Assembly (NCBI GenBank): GCA_041082245.1
Contig: JBDOIE010000036.1
Location: forward strand, 1-21,158
DNA: 21,158 bases
Origin: DAOTVY01 sp041082245
Lineage (GTDB): Bacteria > Chloroflexota > Chloroflexia > DTKN01
Direction: 5' to 3'
The first letter of the stretch is position 1, and each line of letters starts with the position of its first letter. Below are positions 7,110 through 14,760 of this stretch, one piece after another. The position numbers were made by a program, and so were the translations under genes. The notes under the pieces were generated by a model. It did not search any database, had not been told where the DNA came from, and worked only from the letters and a program-made list of their open reading frames with translations.

Positions 7110-7978
7110 GCCGCTACCACTACGGCGGCCAGGCGCTCCTGGAAGGGGTGATGATCCGGGGGCGTACCCATATGGTCGCAGCGGTGCGGGCGCCTTCGGG
7201 GGAGATCGTGTACCACGAGGAGCTGCTCCCGCCGTCCGCGCGTTCGCTGGCACGCTGGCCGTTCCTGCGCGGGCTTTACTCCCTCTGGGACACCCTGTGG
7301 CTCGGTATGCGTGCCCTGACCTTCTCCGCGAACGTGGCTGTGGGGGATCCACAGGTACAGATCGGAACCGGTGGGATGGTCGGGGTGCTGGTGCTCGCCC
7401 TGGCGTTCGGTGTTGGGCTTTTCTTTGTGCTCCCCCTGCTCCTCAGCCGGCTCGTGGAACCGGTCATCCTCGCCCCGTGGGCGCGGACGTTGCTCGAAGG
7501 GCTCATTCGCCTGGGGATCCTGCTTTTGTACCTGGCGATCATCGGACAGCTGCCCGACCTCCGGCGCGTTTTCGCCTACCATGGTGCCGAACACAAGGCC
7601 GTTAACGCCTACGAGGCCGGCGCGCCGCTCGATGTGGAAGCGATCCGCCCTTTCAGCACGGCGCACGCTCGCTGCGGAACCGCTTTTCTCCTGCTGGTGG
7701 TGGTGCTCTGCGTGCTCGTCTTTGCCCCGTTCGGCGCCCTGCCCTTCGGGCTGCGGCTCGTGTCGCGGGTGCTGCTCGTGCCGGTGGTCGCCGCTCTGGC
7801 CTACGAAACGATGCGCCTGGGGGCCACCTACGCCGAGCAGCCATTCGTGCGCGCCTTGCTTGCCCCGGCGCTCTTCCTCCAGCGCCTCACCACGCGCCCC
7901 CCGGACGACGGCATGCTGGAGGTCGCCCTCTCCGCCCTCCGGCGCGCGCTGGAGCTGGATGCTGCAGAAAGAACCTGA
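7106..7978 (+). CDS. DUF1385 membrane protein (YqhQ-like)
   Basis: A 290-residue integral membrane protein of the DUF1385 family, widespread in Gram-positives and Chloroflexota and of unknown function. The family opening YGGQALLEGVMIRG is at residues 6-19. Predicted membrane segments are near 91-115, 130-149, 190-210 and 216-236. The conserved H159/E162/H163 in AYHGAEHKAVNAYE, with H187 and C190, could form a metal site, but that is inferred. GTG 7106 overlaps the queD stop by four bases and has GGAGGAGG upstream. Confidence 0.9.
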   Translation: MSRYHYGGQALLEGVMIRGRTHMVAAVRAPSGEIVYHEELLPPSARSLARWPFLRGLYSLWDTLWLGMRALTFSANVAVGDPQVQIGTGGMVGVLVLALAFGVGLFFVLPLLLSRLVEPVILAPWARTLLEGLIRLGILLLYLAIIGQLPDLRRVFAYHGAEHKAVNAYEAGAPLDVEAIRPFSTAHARCGTAFLLLVVVLCVLVFAPFGALPFGLRLVSRVLLVPVVAALAYETMRLGATYAEQPFVRALLAPALFLQRLTTRPPDDGMLEVALSALRRALELDAAERT

Positions 7979-7991
7979 CGGAGGTGCCTCT

Positions 7992-8612
7992 TTGCTGTTC
8001 GTTTCTTCCCACCCTTTGGTGCAGCACAAACTGACGCTGCTGCGCGACCGGGGGACGGAACCGAAGCGGTTCCGCGAACTGGTGCGGGAACTCGCGATCC
8101 TCCTCGTCTACGAGGCGACGATGGACCTCGCCCTTGAGCCCCGGGAGGTCATGACCCCGCTTGCACCTGCCCAGGGGTTTCGCCTGGCAGAGACGGTGGG
8201 CCTGGTGCCGATCCTGCGTGCCGGCCTGGGCATGGTCGAGGGGGCCTGGCAGATGATTCCCGGGGCGGAGGTATGGCACATCGGCCTTTCTCGCGACGAG
8301 CATACGCTGGAACCGGTGGAATATTACAGCCGGCTACCGGTAAGCCCGACCGTGGATGTCTGTCTGATCCTCGATCCCATGCTCGCGACGGGGGGCTCCG
8401 CGATCGCGGCCGTGGATATCCTGAAACGCTGGGGCGCGCGCCGCATCAAGTTCGTGGGGTTGATCGGCTCGCGGGAGGGGGTCGAGCGGTTATCGCACAC
8501 CCACCCGGACGTCCCGATCTACCTGGCCGCGATCGACGAGACCCTGAACGACCAGGGGTACATCGTCCCCGGGCTCGGGGATGCCGGAGACCGGATGTTC
8601 GGCACGGGGTAG
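7992..8612 (+). CDS. upp: uracil phosphoribosyltransferase
   Basis: A 206-residue pyrimidine-salvage enzyme that makes UMP from uracil and PRPP. The PRPP-binding loop is LILDPMLATGGSA (around residues 126-137), and YIVPGLGDAGDRMFGT is the uracil-binding C-terminal signature. The N-terminal HPLVQHKLTLLRD is also typical. There is no ATG in a suitable place. I chose TTG 7992 because GGAGGT at 7980-7985 lies six bases upstream and the length then fits the family. It is the last gene of the plus-strand run and converges on dxr with 18 bases between the stops. Confidence 0.94.
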   Translation: MLFVSSHPLVQHKLTLLRDRGTEPKRFRELVRELAILLVYEATMDLALEPREVMTPLAPAQGFRLAETVGLVPILRAGLGMVEGAWQMIPGAEVWHIGLSRDEHTLEPVEYYSRLPVSPTVDVCLILDPMLATGGSAIAAVDILKRWGARRIKFVGLIGSREGVERLSHTHPDVPIYLAAIDETLNDQGYIVPGLGDAGDRMFGTG

Positions 8613-8630
8613 GGAGCGTTTCGCCACGCG

Positions 8631-9779
8631 TCACCGGGATACCCGGGAACGGACAAAGGTGCGTGCCCAGGCATCCGCTGCGCGGACAGCCTCCAGGCTC
8701 AGCGGGCCGGATGCGGGTTCGTGCGCGGCCAGTGCCGCTTCGATCCAGCGGGGGATGTCGAGAAAACGGATGCGCTCGCGCAGGAACAGCTCGACGGCCA
8801 CCTCGTCCGCTGCAGCGAGCACCGCAGGGTAGGTTCCCCCCTTTTCTCCGGCCTCCCGGGCCAGCCGCAGGCAGGGGAAACGCTCGACATCCACAGGCTC
8901 GAAGGTGAGCGGGCCGGCCGTTTTCCAGTCCAGCGCCGTATAGCGGGTGGGGAGCCGTTCGGGGTAACCCAGCGCATACTGGATGGGGAGCCGCATATCC
9001 GGAAAGCCCAGCTGCGCCTTCACCGAACCGTCGTGGAACTCCACGAGCGAGTGGACGATGCTCTGCGGATGGACCACGACCTCGATGCGCGCGAAGGGAA
9101 GCCCGAAGAGCCAGTGGGCCTCGATGATCTCCATCCCCTTGTTGAAGAGGGTGGCCGAGTCCACGGTCACCTTGGGGCCCATCCGCCACGTGGGGTGGCG
9201 AAGCGCCTCTTTGGGCGTCACGCGCGCCAGCGCCTCCCGCGGCCAGGTGCGGAAAGGCCCTCCGGAGGCGGTCAGGATGATCCGCTCCACTGCTCGGCGC
9301 TCTTCCCCCTGCAGGCACTGCCAGATGGCGCTGTGCTCGCTATCGATGGGGCGCAGCGTGACCCCGCAGCGAGCGGCCTCCGCGGTGACGATCTCCCCCG
9401 CCATCACGAGCACTTCTTTGTTCGCCAGGGCAATCTCTTTTCCAGCCCGGATCGCGGCCAACGTGGGCTCCAGCCCGGCAGCCCCGGGCGTGGCCACGAC
9501 CACGAGGTCCACCTCGGGGTCGGTGACCAGCGCGATCAGCCCCTCGGTGCCGCACAGCAAGGGAACAGGGAAAGCGCCTGCCACCGCCTCCGTGTCCGCC
9601 AGGCAGGCCCGCGCGGGGTGGAAACGCCGCACCTGTTCCAGGAGTCCTGCGGCATCTCTCCCGGCCGCCAGGGCCTGCACCACAAAGCGCGACGGGTTCG
9701 CCTCCACGACCTCCAGCGTCTGGCGGCCGATGGAACCGGTGCTCCCGAGGATGGCGATACGCTTCACCGGAGCGTCCAT
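8631..9779 (-). CDS. dxr: 1-deoxy-D-xylulose 5-phosphate reductoisomerase
   Basis: A 382-residue enzyme of the MEP isoprenoid pathway, converting DXP to MEP with NADPH. The NADPH-binding loop is GSTGSIG (residues 12-18), followed by ANKEVLVMAGE. Metal ligands are D146 and E148 in IDSEHSA, and the catalytic-loop region includes HPTWRMGPKVTVDSATLFNKGMEI (split here as HPTWRMG and DSATLFNKG). Length is normal. The ATG at 9779 lies inside the end of cdsA (16-base overlap), so the two are probably coupled. It is the last gene of the rpsB block. Confidence 0.96.
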   Translation of the reverse strand: MDAPVKRIAILGSTGSIGRQTLEVVEANPSRFVVQALAAGRDAAGLLEQVRRFHPARACLADTEAVAGAFPVPLLCGTEGLIALVTDPEVDLVVVATPGAAGLEPTLAAIRAGKEIALANKEVLVMAGEIVTAEAARCGVTLRPIDSEHSAIWQCLQGEERRAVERIILTASGGPFRTWPREALARVTPKEALRHPTWRMGPKVTVDSATLFNKGMEIIEAHWLFGLPFARIEVVVHPQSIVHSLVEFHDGSVKAQLGFPDMRLPIQYALGYPERLPTRYTALDWKTAGPLTFEPVDVERFPCLRLAREAGEKGGTYPAVLAAADEVAVELFLRERIRFLDIPRWIEAALAAHEPASGPLSLEAVRAADAWARTFVRSRVSR

Positions 9780-10678
9780 TGGAGGAAATAGTAGACAACC
9801 GGAGCGACAAAGAGGAGGCTATCCACGCGGTCGAGCATTCCGCCGTGGCCAGGGATGAGCCGGCCGGAATCTTTGACCCCGGCCTGCCGCTTCAGGAGCG
9901 ATTCCGCAAGGTCCCCTACTTGCCCGACCGTCCCCACAAGCGCGCCAAGGAGTGCGGCCAGGCCGTACGGCAGGGGCAGGCCCAGGACCGGCACCAGGCC
10001 CACCGCCAGGGCGATGCTCGTGAGCAGGCCGGCCGCCGCGCCTTCCCAGCTCTTCTTCGGGGAAACGTAGGGGCTCATTCGATGCCGTCCCCAGCGGATG
10101 CCGACAAAGTAGGCGGCGGTGTCGCACATCCAGACCAGCACGAGGGTGTACAGGATCCACCAGGCTCCTGTCCCCAGGGAAGGGCCGCCCAGCGCGCGCC
10201 AGAACGGCGGCATAACCTCCGGCTGCGACAGCCGGCGGAGCAGCAGGAAATGGATCAGAGACCAGGTCACGTAGAGCGGCCCGGCCAGCGTGAGCGCCCA
10301 GTCGGTGAGTGCCCCGCCCCGATCCCGCCGCAGGAGCTGCGCGGTGAGGGTAAGGAGCACGGCGCCAGCGAGGGCGCTGCCCAGCAGCTGGTCGTAGGGA
10401 AGCAGGATCCCCAGCCGCCCTGCGGCGGGCGAAAGGCAAAACGGCTGCCCGGTGGTGTCCTGTGCGAAGAAAACGGCGAGGAACAGGAAAAGCGCGCTTG
10501 TGAAGCCTGCCCAGCGCACCGGCCGATGGCCGGCTGCGGAAAAGAGGTCAAAGAGCTCGGCCAGCGCCAGGCCGACGGCCGCGGCCACCAGGAGGGCCAG
10601 CCAGACCCCGCCGAAGCCCACGGCGAGCAGGACGAGTGGGATGAGCACCAGGGCGCTCAGGATGCGTAGTCGGAGCAC
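9764..10678 (-). CDS. cdsA: phosphatidate cytidylyltransferase
   Basis: A 304-residue polytopic membrane enzyme that forms CDP-diacylglycerol from phosphatidate and CTP. The CdsA signature is intact near the C-terminus (residues of about 260-286: SLLKRQAGVKDSGRLIPGHG, then GMLDRVD). The family's DTAAYFVGIRWGRH and SPKKSWEG motifs are also present. Several hydrophobic helices fill the N-terminal two thirds. The start is GTG 10678 with GGGGGA upstream, and it overlaps the end of uppS by 22 bases. Confidence 0.95.
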   Translation of the reverse strand: MLRLRILSALVLIPLVLLAVGFGGVWLALLVAAAVGLALAELFDLFSAAGHRPVRWAGFTSALFLFLAVFFAQDTTGQPFCLSPAAGRLGILLPYDQLLGSALAGAVLLTLTAQLLRRDRGGALTDWALTLAGPLYVTWSLIHFLLLRRLSQPEVMPPFWRALGGPSLGTGAWWILYTLVLVWMCDTAAYFVGIRWGRHRMSPYVSPKKSWEGAAAGLLTSIALAVGLVPVLGLPLPYGLAALLGALVGTVGQVGDLAESLLKRQAGVKDSGRLIPGHGGMLDRVDSLLFVAPVVYYFLQWTLR

Positions 10679-11406
10679 GCGTCCCCCTGTTGCAGCCCGC
10701 CGAACTTCCGGATGCGCTGCCCGTACGCCTCGATGGCCGCCCGGAGCTCTTCTTTGCCGAAATCGGGCCAGAGGACGGGAGTGGAGTAGAACTCGCTATA
10801 GGCGGACTGCCAGATGAGAAAGTTGCTCAGCCGCATCTCCCCGGCGGTGCGGATCACCAGGTCGGGGTCGGGGCAACCGGCGGTGTAGAGAAAGGAGGCG
10901 AACCGCTCCTCGGTCACCTCCTCCGGCGCGAGGCCGGCCGCGATCGCGCGCCGGCAGGCATCTACGATCTCCGCCCGGCCGCCGTAATTGAAGGCGACGT
11001 TGAGGGTCATCCGGGTGTTTTCCCGCGTCCGCTCCACAGCCCAGCGGATTTTGGCCTGAAGCGATTCCGGGAGGCCCTCGAGCCGGCCGATGTGACACAC
11101 GCGCACCCCGTTGCGGTGCAGTTCGTCCGTCTCGCGCTCGATCACCTCGTTCAGGATATTCAGCAGCCCCTGTACCTCTTCCTGGGGGCGACGCCAGTTC
11201 TCCGTGGAGAAGGCGTACAGGGTAAGCACCTCGATCCCTTCCTCCACGCAGGCCTGGACGATGCGTCGGATGTTCTCCGTGCCCGCGCGGTGGCCGGCCA
11301 GCCGGGGCAGGCCGCGCTTGTGCGCCCAGCGGCCGTTTCCGTCCATGATGATCGCGATGTGACGGGGGCGTTTCGCGCCCTCCGGCTCCTTCTTCCTCCC
11401 GGTCAT
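10657..11406 (-). CDS. uppS: isoprenyl transferase / undecaprenyl diphosphate synthase
   Basis: A 249-residue cis-prenyltransferase making the polyprenyl diphosphate carrier used for cell-envelope glycan assembly. The catalytic aspartate D22 is in IAIIMDGNGRWA. The IPP-binding motif RTAGEMRLSNFLIWQ is at residues 186-200, with SAYSEFY after it. The family more often has RTSGE or RTGGE; an Ala here is conservative. The product chain length cannot be read from sequence. It begins 10 bases after frr. Confidence 0.94.
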   Translation of the reverse strand: MTGRKKEPEGAKRPRHIAIIMDGNGRWAHKRGLPRLAGHRAGTENIRRIVQACVEEGIEVLTLYAFSTENWRRPQEEVQGLLNILNEVIERETDELHRNGVRVCHIGRLEGLPESLQAKIRWAVERTRENTRMTLNVAFNYGGRAEIVDACRRAIAAGLAPEEVTEERFASFLYTAGCPDPDLVIRTAGEMRLSNFLIWQSAYSEFYSTPVLWPDFGKEELRAAIEAYGQRIRKFGGLQQGDACSDYAS

Positions 11407-11416
11407 GCGGTTCGTC

Positions 11417-11974
11417 CTAGACCTCCAGGATCTCTTTCTCCTTGGCGGCGCCCACTTCGTCCGCCAGGCGATAGAACTCCTCCGTCATTTCCTGGAGATC
11501 GTCCTTGGCCCGGAAGAGGTCGTCTTCGCTGATCAACTTCTCCTTCTTGGCCTCCTCCAGGTCGTCCACCGCCTCGCGGCGGATGTTCCGCAGAGCAACC
11601 TTACAGGCTTCCACCCGTTGCTTGACCCGCTTGACCAGCTCCCGGCGGCGTTCCTCGGTGAGGTAGGGGATGGCCAGGCGGATCACGCGTCCGTCCGTGG
11701 TGGGGGTGAGGCCCAGGTCCGAAGTGAGGATCGCACGCTCGATGTTCTTGAGGGCGCTCAGGTCCCACGGCTGGATCACCAGGAGGCGTGGCTCCGGCGC
11801 GGTGATGCCGGCGATCTGGATGAGGGGTGTCGGGGTGCCGTAGTAATCGACGAGCAGATGTTCGACGAGCGCGGGCGAAGCGCGCCCTGTGCGTAGCGTA
11901 ACCAGCTCCTCGCGCAAAGCGTCCACGCTCTTTTTCATCCGGGAACGGGCATCTTCGAGGATCTCTTCGACCAT
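11417..11974 (-). CDS. frr: ribosome recycling factor
   Basis: A 185-residue protein that, with EF-G, splits post-termination ribosomes. The whole length matches the family: LRTGRASPALVEHLLVDYYG near the N-terminus, the central IQPWD segment, and the long helix with LTEERRRELVK and VALRNIRREAVD. AAAGGAGG lies just before ATG 11974. It follows pyrH after 44 bases, in the standard order. Confidence 0.97.
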   Translation of the reverse strand: MVEEILEDARSRMKKSVDALREELVTLRTGRASPALVEHLLVDYYGTPTPLIQIAGITAPEPRLLVIQPWDLSALKNIERAILTSDLGLTPTTDGRVIRLAIPYLTEERRRELVKRVKQRVEACKVALRNIRREAVDDLEEAKKEKLISEDDLFRAKDDLQEMTEEFYRLADEVGAAKEKEILEV

Positions 11975-12018
11975 GGAGCCTCCTTTGCGCCTTCCTGGGT
12001 TCGGGGGGCGTGTCGTCT

Positions 12019-12762
12019 TCAGGCGTCGGGCCGGCCGGTTTCCTCGTTGTCGATGCGGGTGCCGACCTGCTCGCCCAGGATGATCCGCTCGATTCCCCCA
12101 GGGGTTTCCACGTCAAAGACGACGATCGGCATATGGTTGTCCATGCACAGGCTGAGCGCTGTAGAATCCATCACCTGGAGACGGCGGTTGATCGCCTCCA
12201 GGAAAGTCAGGCGATCGAACTTGCGCGCGTTCGGGTTACGGCGAGGATCGTCATCGTAGACACCGTCCACGCCGTTCTTGGCCATCAGGATCACCTCGGC
12301 CTCGATCTCCAGGGCGCGCAGCGCGGCTGCGGTGTCGGTGGTAAAGTAGGGGTTCCCGGTGCCAGCGGCCAGGATGACGATGCGCCCCTTTTCCAGATGC
12401 CGGATGGCACGCCGGCGGATGTACGGTTCGGCGACCTCCTCCATGCGGATGGCCGTCTGCACGCGGGTAAAGCAACCGCGCTTCTCGAGCGCATCCTGGA
12501 GCGCCAGGGCGTTGATGACGGTGGCGAGCATGCCCATATAGTCGGCCTGGGCACGGTCCATCCCCTGAGCGAGCGAACCTATCCCCCGCCAGATGTTCCC
12601 GCCGCCGATGACGATCGCGATCTGGACGCCGTGCCGGCGGGCGCCCTCGATCTCTTCCGCGAGCCTATCGACGACGGCCGGATCGATCCCGTAGCCGGCC
12701 TGCCCCATCAGGGCTTCCCCGCTCAGTTTGAGCAGGATGCGGCGGTATTTCGGTTCGGGCAT
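12019..12762 (-). CDS. pyrH: UMP kinase
   Basis: A 247-residue hexameric bacterial UMP kinase of the amino-acid-kinase fold, phosphorylating UMP to UDP. Motifs are LLKLSGEALMG at the N-terminus, VIGGGNIWRG, AAGTGNPYFTTDTAA and AKNGVDGVYDDDP. I chose ATG 12762 over an in-frame ATG at 12789: a GGAGG lies five bases upstream, the family starts with this segment, and the longer version would run into the perfect inverted repeat between tsf and pyrH. Confidence 0.96.
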   Translation of the reverse strand: MPEPKYRRILLKLSGEALMGQAGYGIDPAVVDRLAEEIEGARRHGVQIAIVIGGGNIWRGIGSLAQGMDRAQADYMGMLATVINALALQDALEKRGCFTRVQTAIRMEEVAEPYIRRRAIRHLEKGRIVILAAGTGNPYFTTDTAAALRALEIEAEVILMAKNGVDGVYDDDPRRNPNARKFDRLTFLEAINRRLQVMDSTALSLCMDNHMPIVVFDVETPGGIERIILGEQVGTRIDNEETGRPDA

Positions 12763-12774
12763 CCGATCCTCCGG

Positions 12775-12802
12775 CAAGGGCGGGGGCAAGCCCCCGCCCT
12801 TG
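12775..12802. repeat. perfect 13-bp inverted repeat between tsf and pyrH
   Basis: CAAGGGCGGGGGC (12775-12787) is followed by AA and then its exact reverse complement (12790-12802). The transcript would fold into a very GC-rich hairpin just upstream of the pyrH ribosome binding site. There is no U tract on either side, so it is not a standard intrinsic terminator. It could limit readthrough, mark an RNA processing point, or be a REP-like element that landed in the operon. Confidence 0.8.
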
Positions 12803-12819
12803 GCGCCGAAACCCGCCGA

Positions 12820-13410
12820 TCAGGCGCCGAGCTCGAAACGGACGAAGCGGCGTACGACGATATTCTCGCCCACCTGAGCGGCTACCTCGGTGACCAGGTC
12901 CTTGACCTTGCGCTCCGGATCCCGGATGAACGGCTGCTCGAGCAAGCAGACCTCTTCGAAGAACTTCTGCAGCTTTCCTTCGATGATCTTCTCGACCACG
13001 TGCGGGGGTTTGTTGCCCTCGATCTGGCTGAGGTAGTTTGCCCGCTCCTCCTGCAATACCGCCTCCGGTACATCGGCCGGCGAGAGGAAGCGCGGGTTGC
13101 TCGCGGTGACCTGCATGGCCAGATCGTGGGCCAGCCGGATGAAGGCCTCGGTGCGCGCCACAAAGTCGGTCTCGCAGTTCACTTCCACCATCGCTGCGAC
13201 GCGGTTTCCGGGATGGACATAGACCTCGATCCGGCCTTCCCGTGCCTCGCGGCCCGCGCGCTTGGCGACCTCGGCGAGGCCTTTCTCCCGCAGCAGGCGG
13301 GCCGCAGCCTCCATATCGCCTTTCGCTTCGGCAAGCGCCTTGCGGCAATCGAGCACACCAGCGCCGGTACGTGCACGCAGTTCCTTAACGGCTTCGATGC
13401 TGACGTCCAA
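12820..13410 (-). CDS. tsf: translation elongation factor Ts
   Basis: A 196-residue guanine-nucleotide exchange factor for EF-Tu. The N-terminal UBA-like segment reads KELRARTGAGVLDCRKAL and the EF-Tu-contacting TDFVAR motif follows NCE. It is the short form, as in Thermus, lacking the second core repeat of the roughly 280-residue E. coli protein. The start codon is TTG at 13410, with AAGGAGGA upstream; no ATG or GTG fits the family's N-terminus better. It lies 15 bases after rpsB. Confidence 0.96.
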   Translation of the reverse strand: MDVSIEAVKELRARTGAGVLDCRKALAEAKGDMEAAARLLREKGLAEVAKRAGREAREGRIEVYVHPGNRVAAMVEVNCETDFVARTEAFIRLAHDLAMQVTASNPRFLSPADVPEAVLQEERANYLSQIEGNKPPHVVEKIIEGKLQKFFEEVCLLEQPFIRDPERKVKDLVTEVAAQVGENIVVRRFVRFELGA

Positions 13411-13425
13411 GGGTTCCTCCTTAAA

Positions 13426-14259
13426 TTACCAGCGGTCTTCTTCCTCTTCCTCCAGAAGCTCCTCTTCCAGGAACTCCTCCTCTTCCTCCTCCTCTACATA
13501 GGCCCTGCGTTCCGCGGCTACACGCGGCATCTTTTCCGCCACCGCTTCCGCAGCGAGCGTCTCCCTGCGGTTGAGCCCTTCGATGACAGCATCGGCGATC
13601 TTGCTCGTGATCAGGCGGATGCCGCGGATGGCGTCGTCGTTCCCCGGGATCGGGTACTGGACCAGGTCGGGGTCGCAGTTCGTATCGAGGATGGCCACCA
13701 CGGGGATGTCTTTCTTGGCCGCCTCGGTGACGGCGATATGCTCGCGATGCGGGTCCACCACAAAGAGGGCGCCCGGCAGTTCGGTCATGCCGCGCAGCCC
13801 CCCGAGGGTGCGGAGCAGCCGCTCCAGCGTATCCTCAAGCCGCTTGGCCTCTTTCTTCGGCAGCCGCTCGAACTCCCCGGCTTCCTTACGGGCGATCAGC
13901 TCCTCCAGGTAATCCAGACGGCTGCGGATGGTCACAAAGTTCGTCAGGGTACCGCCAAGCCAGCGCTGGGTCACGTACAGCTGCCCGCAGCGGGTGGCCT
14001 CCTCGGCGATCGTCGCTTGGGCCTGCTTCTTTGTGCCGACAAAGATGATCTTCCGCCCGCTTGCAGCCACATCGGCGATGAAATTGTAAGCGCGCTGAAG
14101 ACCGACCAGTGTCTTCTGGAGGTCGATGATGTGGATCCCGTTGCGCTTGGTAAAGATGTAGCGCTTCATCTTCGGGTTCCAGCGCCGGGTCTGGTGCCCG
14201 AAGTGCAGGCCGGCCTCCAGAAGGGCTTTCATGGTAACGAGCGGTTCCCGTTGCTCCAT
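13426..14259 (-). CDS. rpsB: 30S ribosomal protein S2 with acidic C-terminal tail
   Basis: A 277-residue S2. Core motifs are MKALLEAGLHFGHQTRRWNP, RNGIHIIDLQKT, FVGTKKQAQ, RWLGGTLTNF and NCDPDLVQYPIPGNDDA. After the core, residues 253-277 form a tail made almost entirely of Glu with a few Leu and Phe, ending in DRW. Acidic S2 tails exist in several phyla. The ATG at 14259 has a GGAGGAGGT ribosome binding site. It is the first gene of the seven-gene minus-strand block. Confidence 0.97.
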   Translation of the reverse strand: MEQREPLVTMKALLEAGLHFGHQTRRWNPKMKRYIFTKRNGIHIIDLQKTLVGLQRAYNFIADVAASGRKIIFVGTKKQAQATIAEEATRCGQLYVTQRWLGGTLTNFVTIRSRLDYLEELIARKEAGEFERLPKKEAKRLEDTLERLLRTLGGLRGMTELPGALFVVDPHREHIAVTEAAKKDIPVVAILDTNCDPDLVQYPIPGNDDAIRGIRLITSKIADAVIEGLNRRETLAAEAVAEKMPRVAAERRAYVEEEEEEEFLEEELLEEEEEDRW

Positions 14260-14421
14260 GGTGTGTTCTACCTCCTCCGTTTTGGTCTTCCGCCTCCTTC
14301 ATCCCGGGCAAGGACCCCTACTGGGGCACGGCTCCCCGGTCCGAAGGCGTGCAGGATAACGCCGCCTTGCTGCGGCACAAGGAACCGGGTGTACCCGTCT
14401 CCCGGGCCACCCGTTCCGAGC
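14260..14421 (-). promoter_or_regulatory. rpsB 5' leader
   Basis: The predicted start near 14421 leaves about 160 untranslated bases before rpsB. S2 leaders carry autoregulatory structures in several bacteria. This one is GC-rich with several short complementary stretches (for example GGGG near 14325 against CCCC near 14335), but I could not match it to a known S2-binding element. Only the ribosome binding site is certain. Confidence 0.35.
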
Positions 14422-14427
14422 GCCTGC

Positions 14428-14456
14428 ATTATACTACAACCTTCCCCAGCACGCAA
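14428..14456 (-). promoter_or_regulatory. sigma-70-type promoter for the rpsB operon
   Basis: Reading the minus strand, TTGCGT (14456-14451) and a perfect TATAAT (14433-14428) are 17 bases apart. The predicted start is near 14421. The block TGGAAACCGGGGT begins 23 bases before the -35 box and is shared with the divergent AOR promoter. Confidence 0.8.
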
Positions 14457-14459
14457 CTC

Positions 14460-14479
14460 TCGCGAGACCCCGGTTTCCA
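14460..14479 (-). promoter_or_regulatory. shared upstream promoter element, rpsB copy
   Basis: The minus strand reads TGGAAACC-GGGGT-CT-CGCGA, ending three bases before the rpsB -35 box. The same block, with one substitution and a two-base deletion, lies upstream of the AOR promoter at 14698-14715, in the same orientation relative to transcription and with its first base exactly 23 bases from the -35 box in both. It could be an activator site or the mark of an inverted promoter duplication. Confidence 0.6.
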
Positions 14480-14604
14480 GCAAAGCAAGAATGGGCTTAT
14501 GCCGAGCGTACAAACCCGCGACCATTTGAGGCTAGCGACCGTAGCCGTTATCCTTCGCGTTTTACGAAAGCCCCTGCCGGCCCAGGTCGGAAACTCCTGG
14601 TGCG

Positions 14605-14645
14605 GGGCTGGGTGGGCATGGGCATTGCCCTTGCCCACCCAGCCC
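14605..14645. repeat. large nested hairpin between the divergent promoters
   Basis: Arms at 14605-14618 (GGGCTGGGTGGGCA) and 14632-14645 pair perfectly over 14 bp. The loop contains a second small palindrome (GGGCA against TGCCC). No U tract follows on either strand and no gene ends here, so a terminator is unlikely. It resembles a REP/BIME-type palindrome. Apart from this and the promoter elements, I see nothing else between 14508 and 14667. Confidence 0.75.
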
Positions 14646-14697
14646 GCCTTCGAAGGAAAATCGCCGTGCTCGGCTCGCTACTATGGGGACAGTTCGT

Positions 14698-14715
14698 TGG
14701 AAACCAGGGTCGCGA
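14698..14715 (+). promoter_or_regulatory. shared upstream promoter element, AOR copy
   Basis: TGGAAACC-AGGGT-CGCGA lies upstream of the AOR -35 box, starting 23 bases before it. It is the counterpart of the block at 14460-14479 on the other strand. Confidence 0.6.
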
Positions 14716-14720
14716 AGCGC

Positions 14721-14749
14721 TTGAAACGCGCGGAAGTTTTCGCTATAAT
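14721..14749 (+). promoter_or_regulatory. strong sigma-70-type promoter for the riboswitch-AOR unit
   Basis: TTGAAA at 14721-14726 and a perfect TATAAT at 14744-14749 are separated by 17 bases. The start would be near 14756, immediately before the predicted riboswitch, so the RNA would begin almost exactly at its closing helix. Confidence 0.85.
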
Positions 14750-14760
14750 AGAATCCAAAG

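Noticed and set aside
12010..14529. A very long open frame on the plus strand (over 800 codons)
   Set aside because: It is exactly antisense to pyrH, tsf and rpsB, which are unmistakable. High GC leaves the opposite strand open, and its translation has no family features.
14457..14716. A MITE-like element with 20-bp imperfect terminal inverted repeats
   Set aside because: The inverted ends are better explained as matching promoter elements. They sit at the same distance from two -35 boxes, and the similarity continues into the promoter spacers. No target-site duplication is seen.
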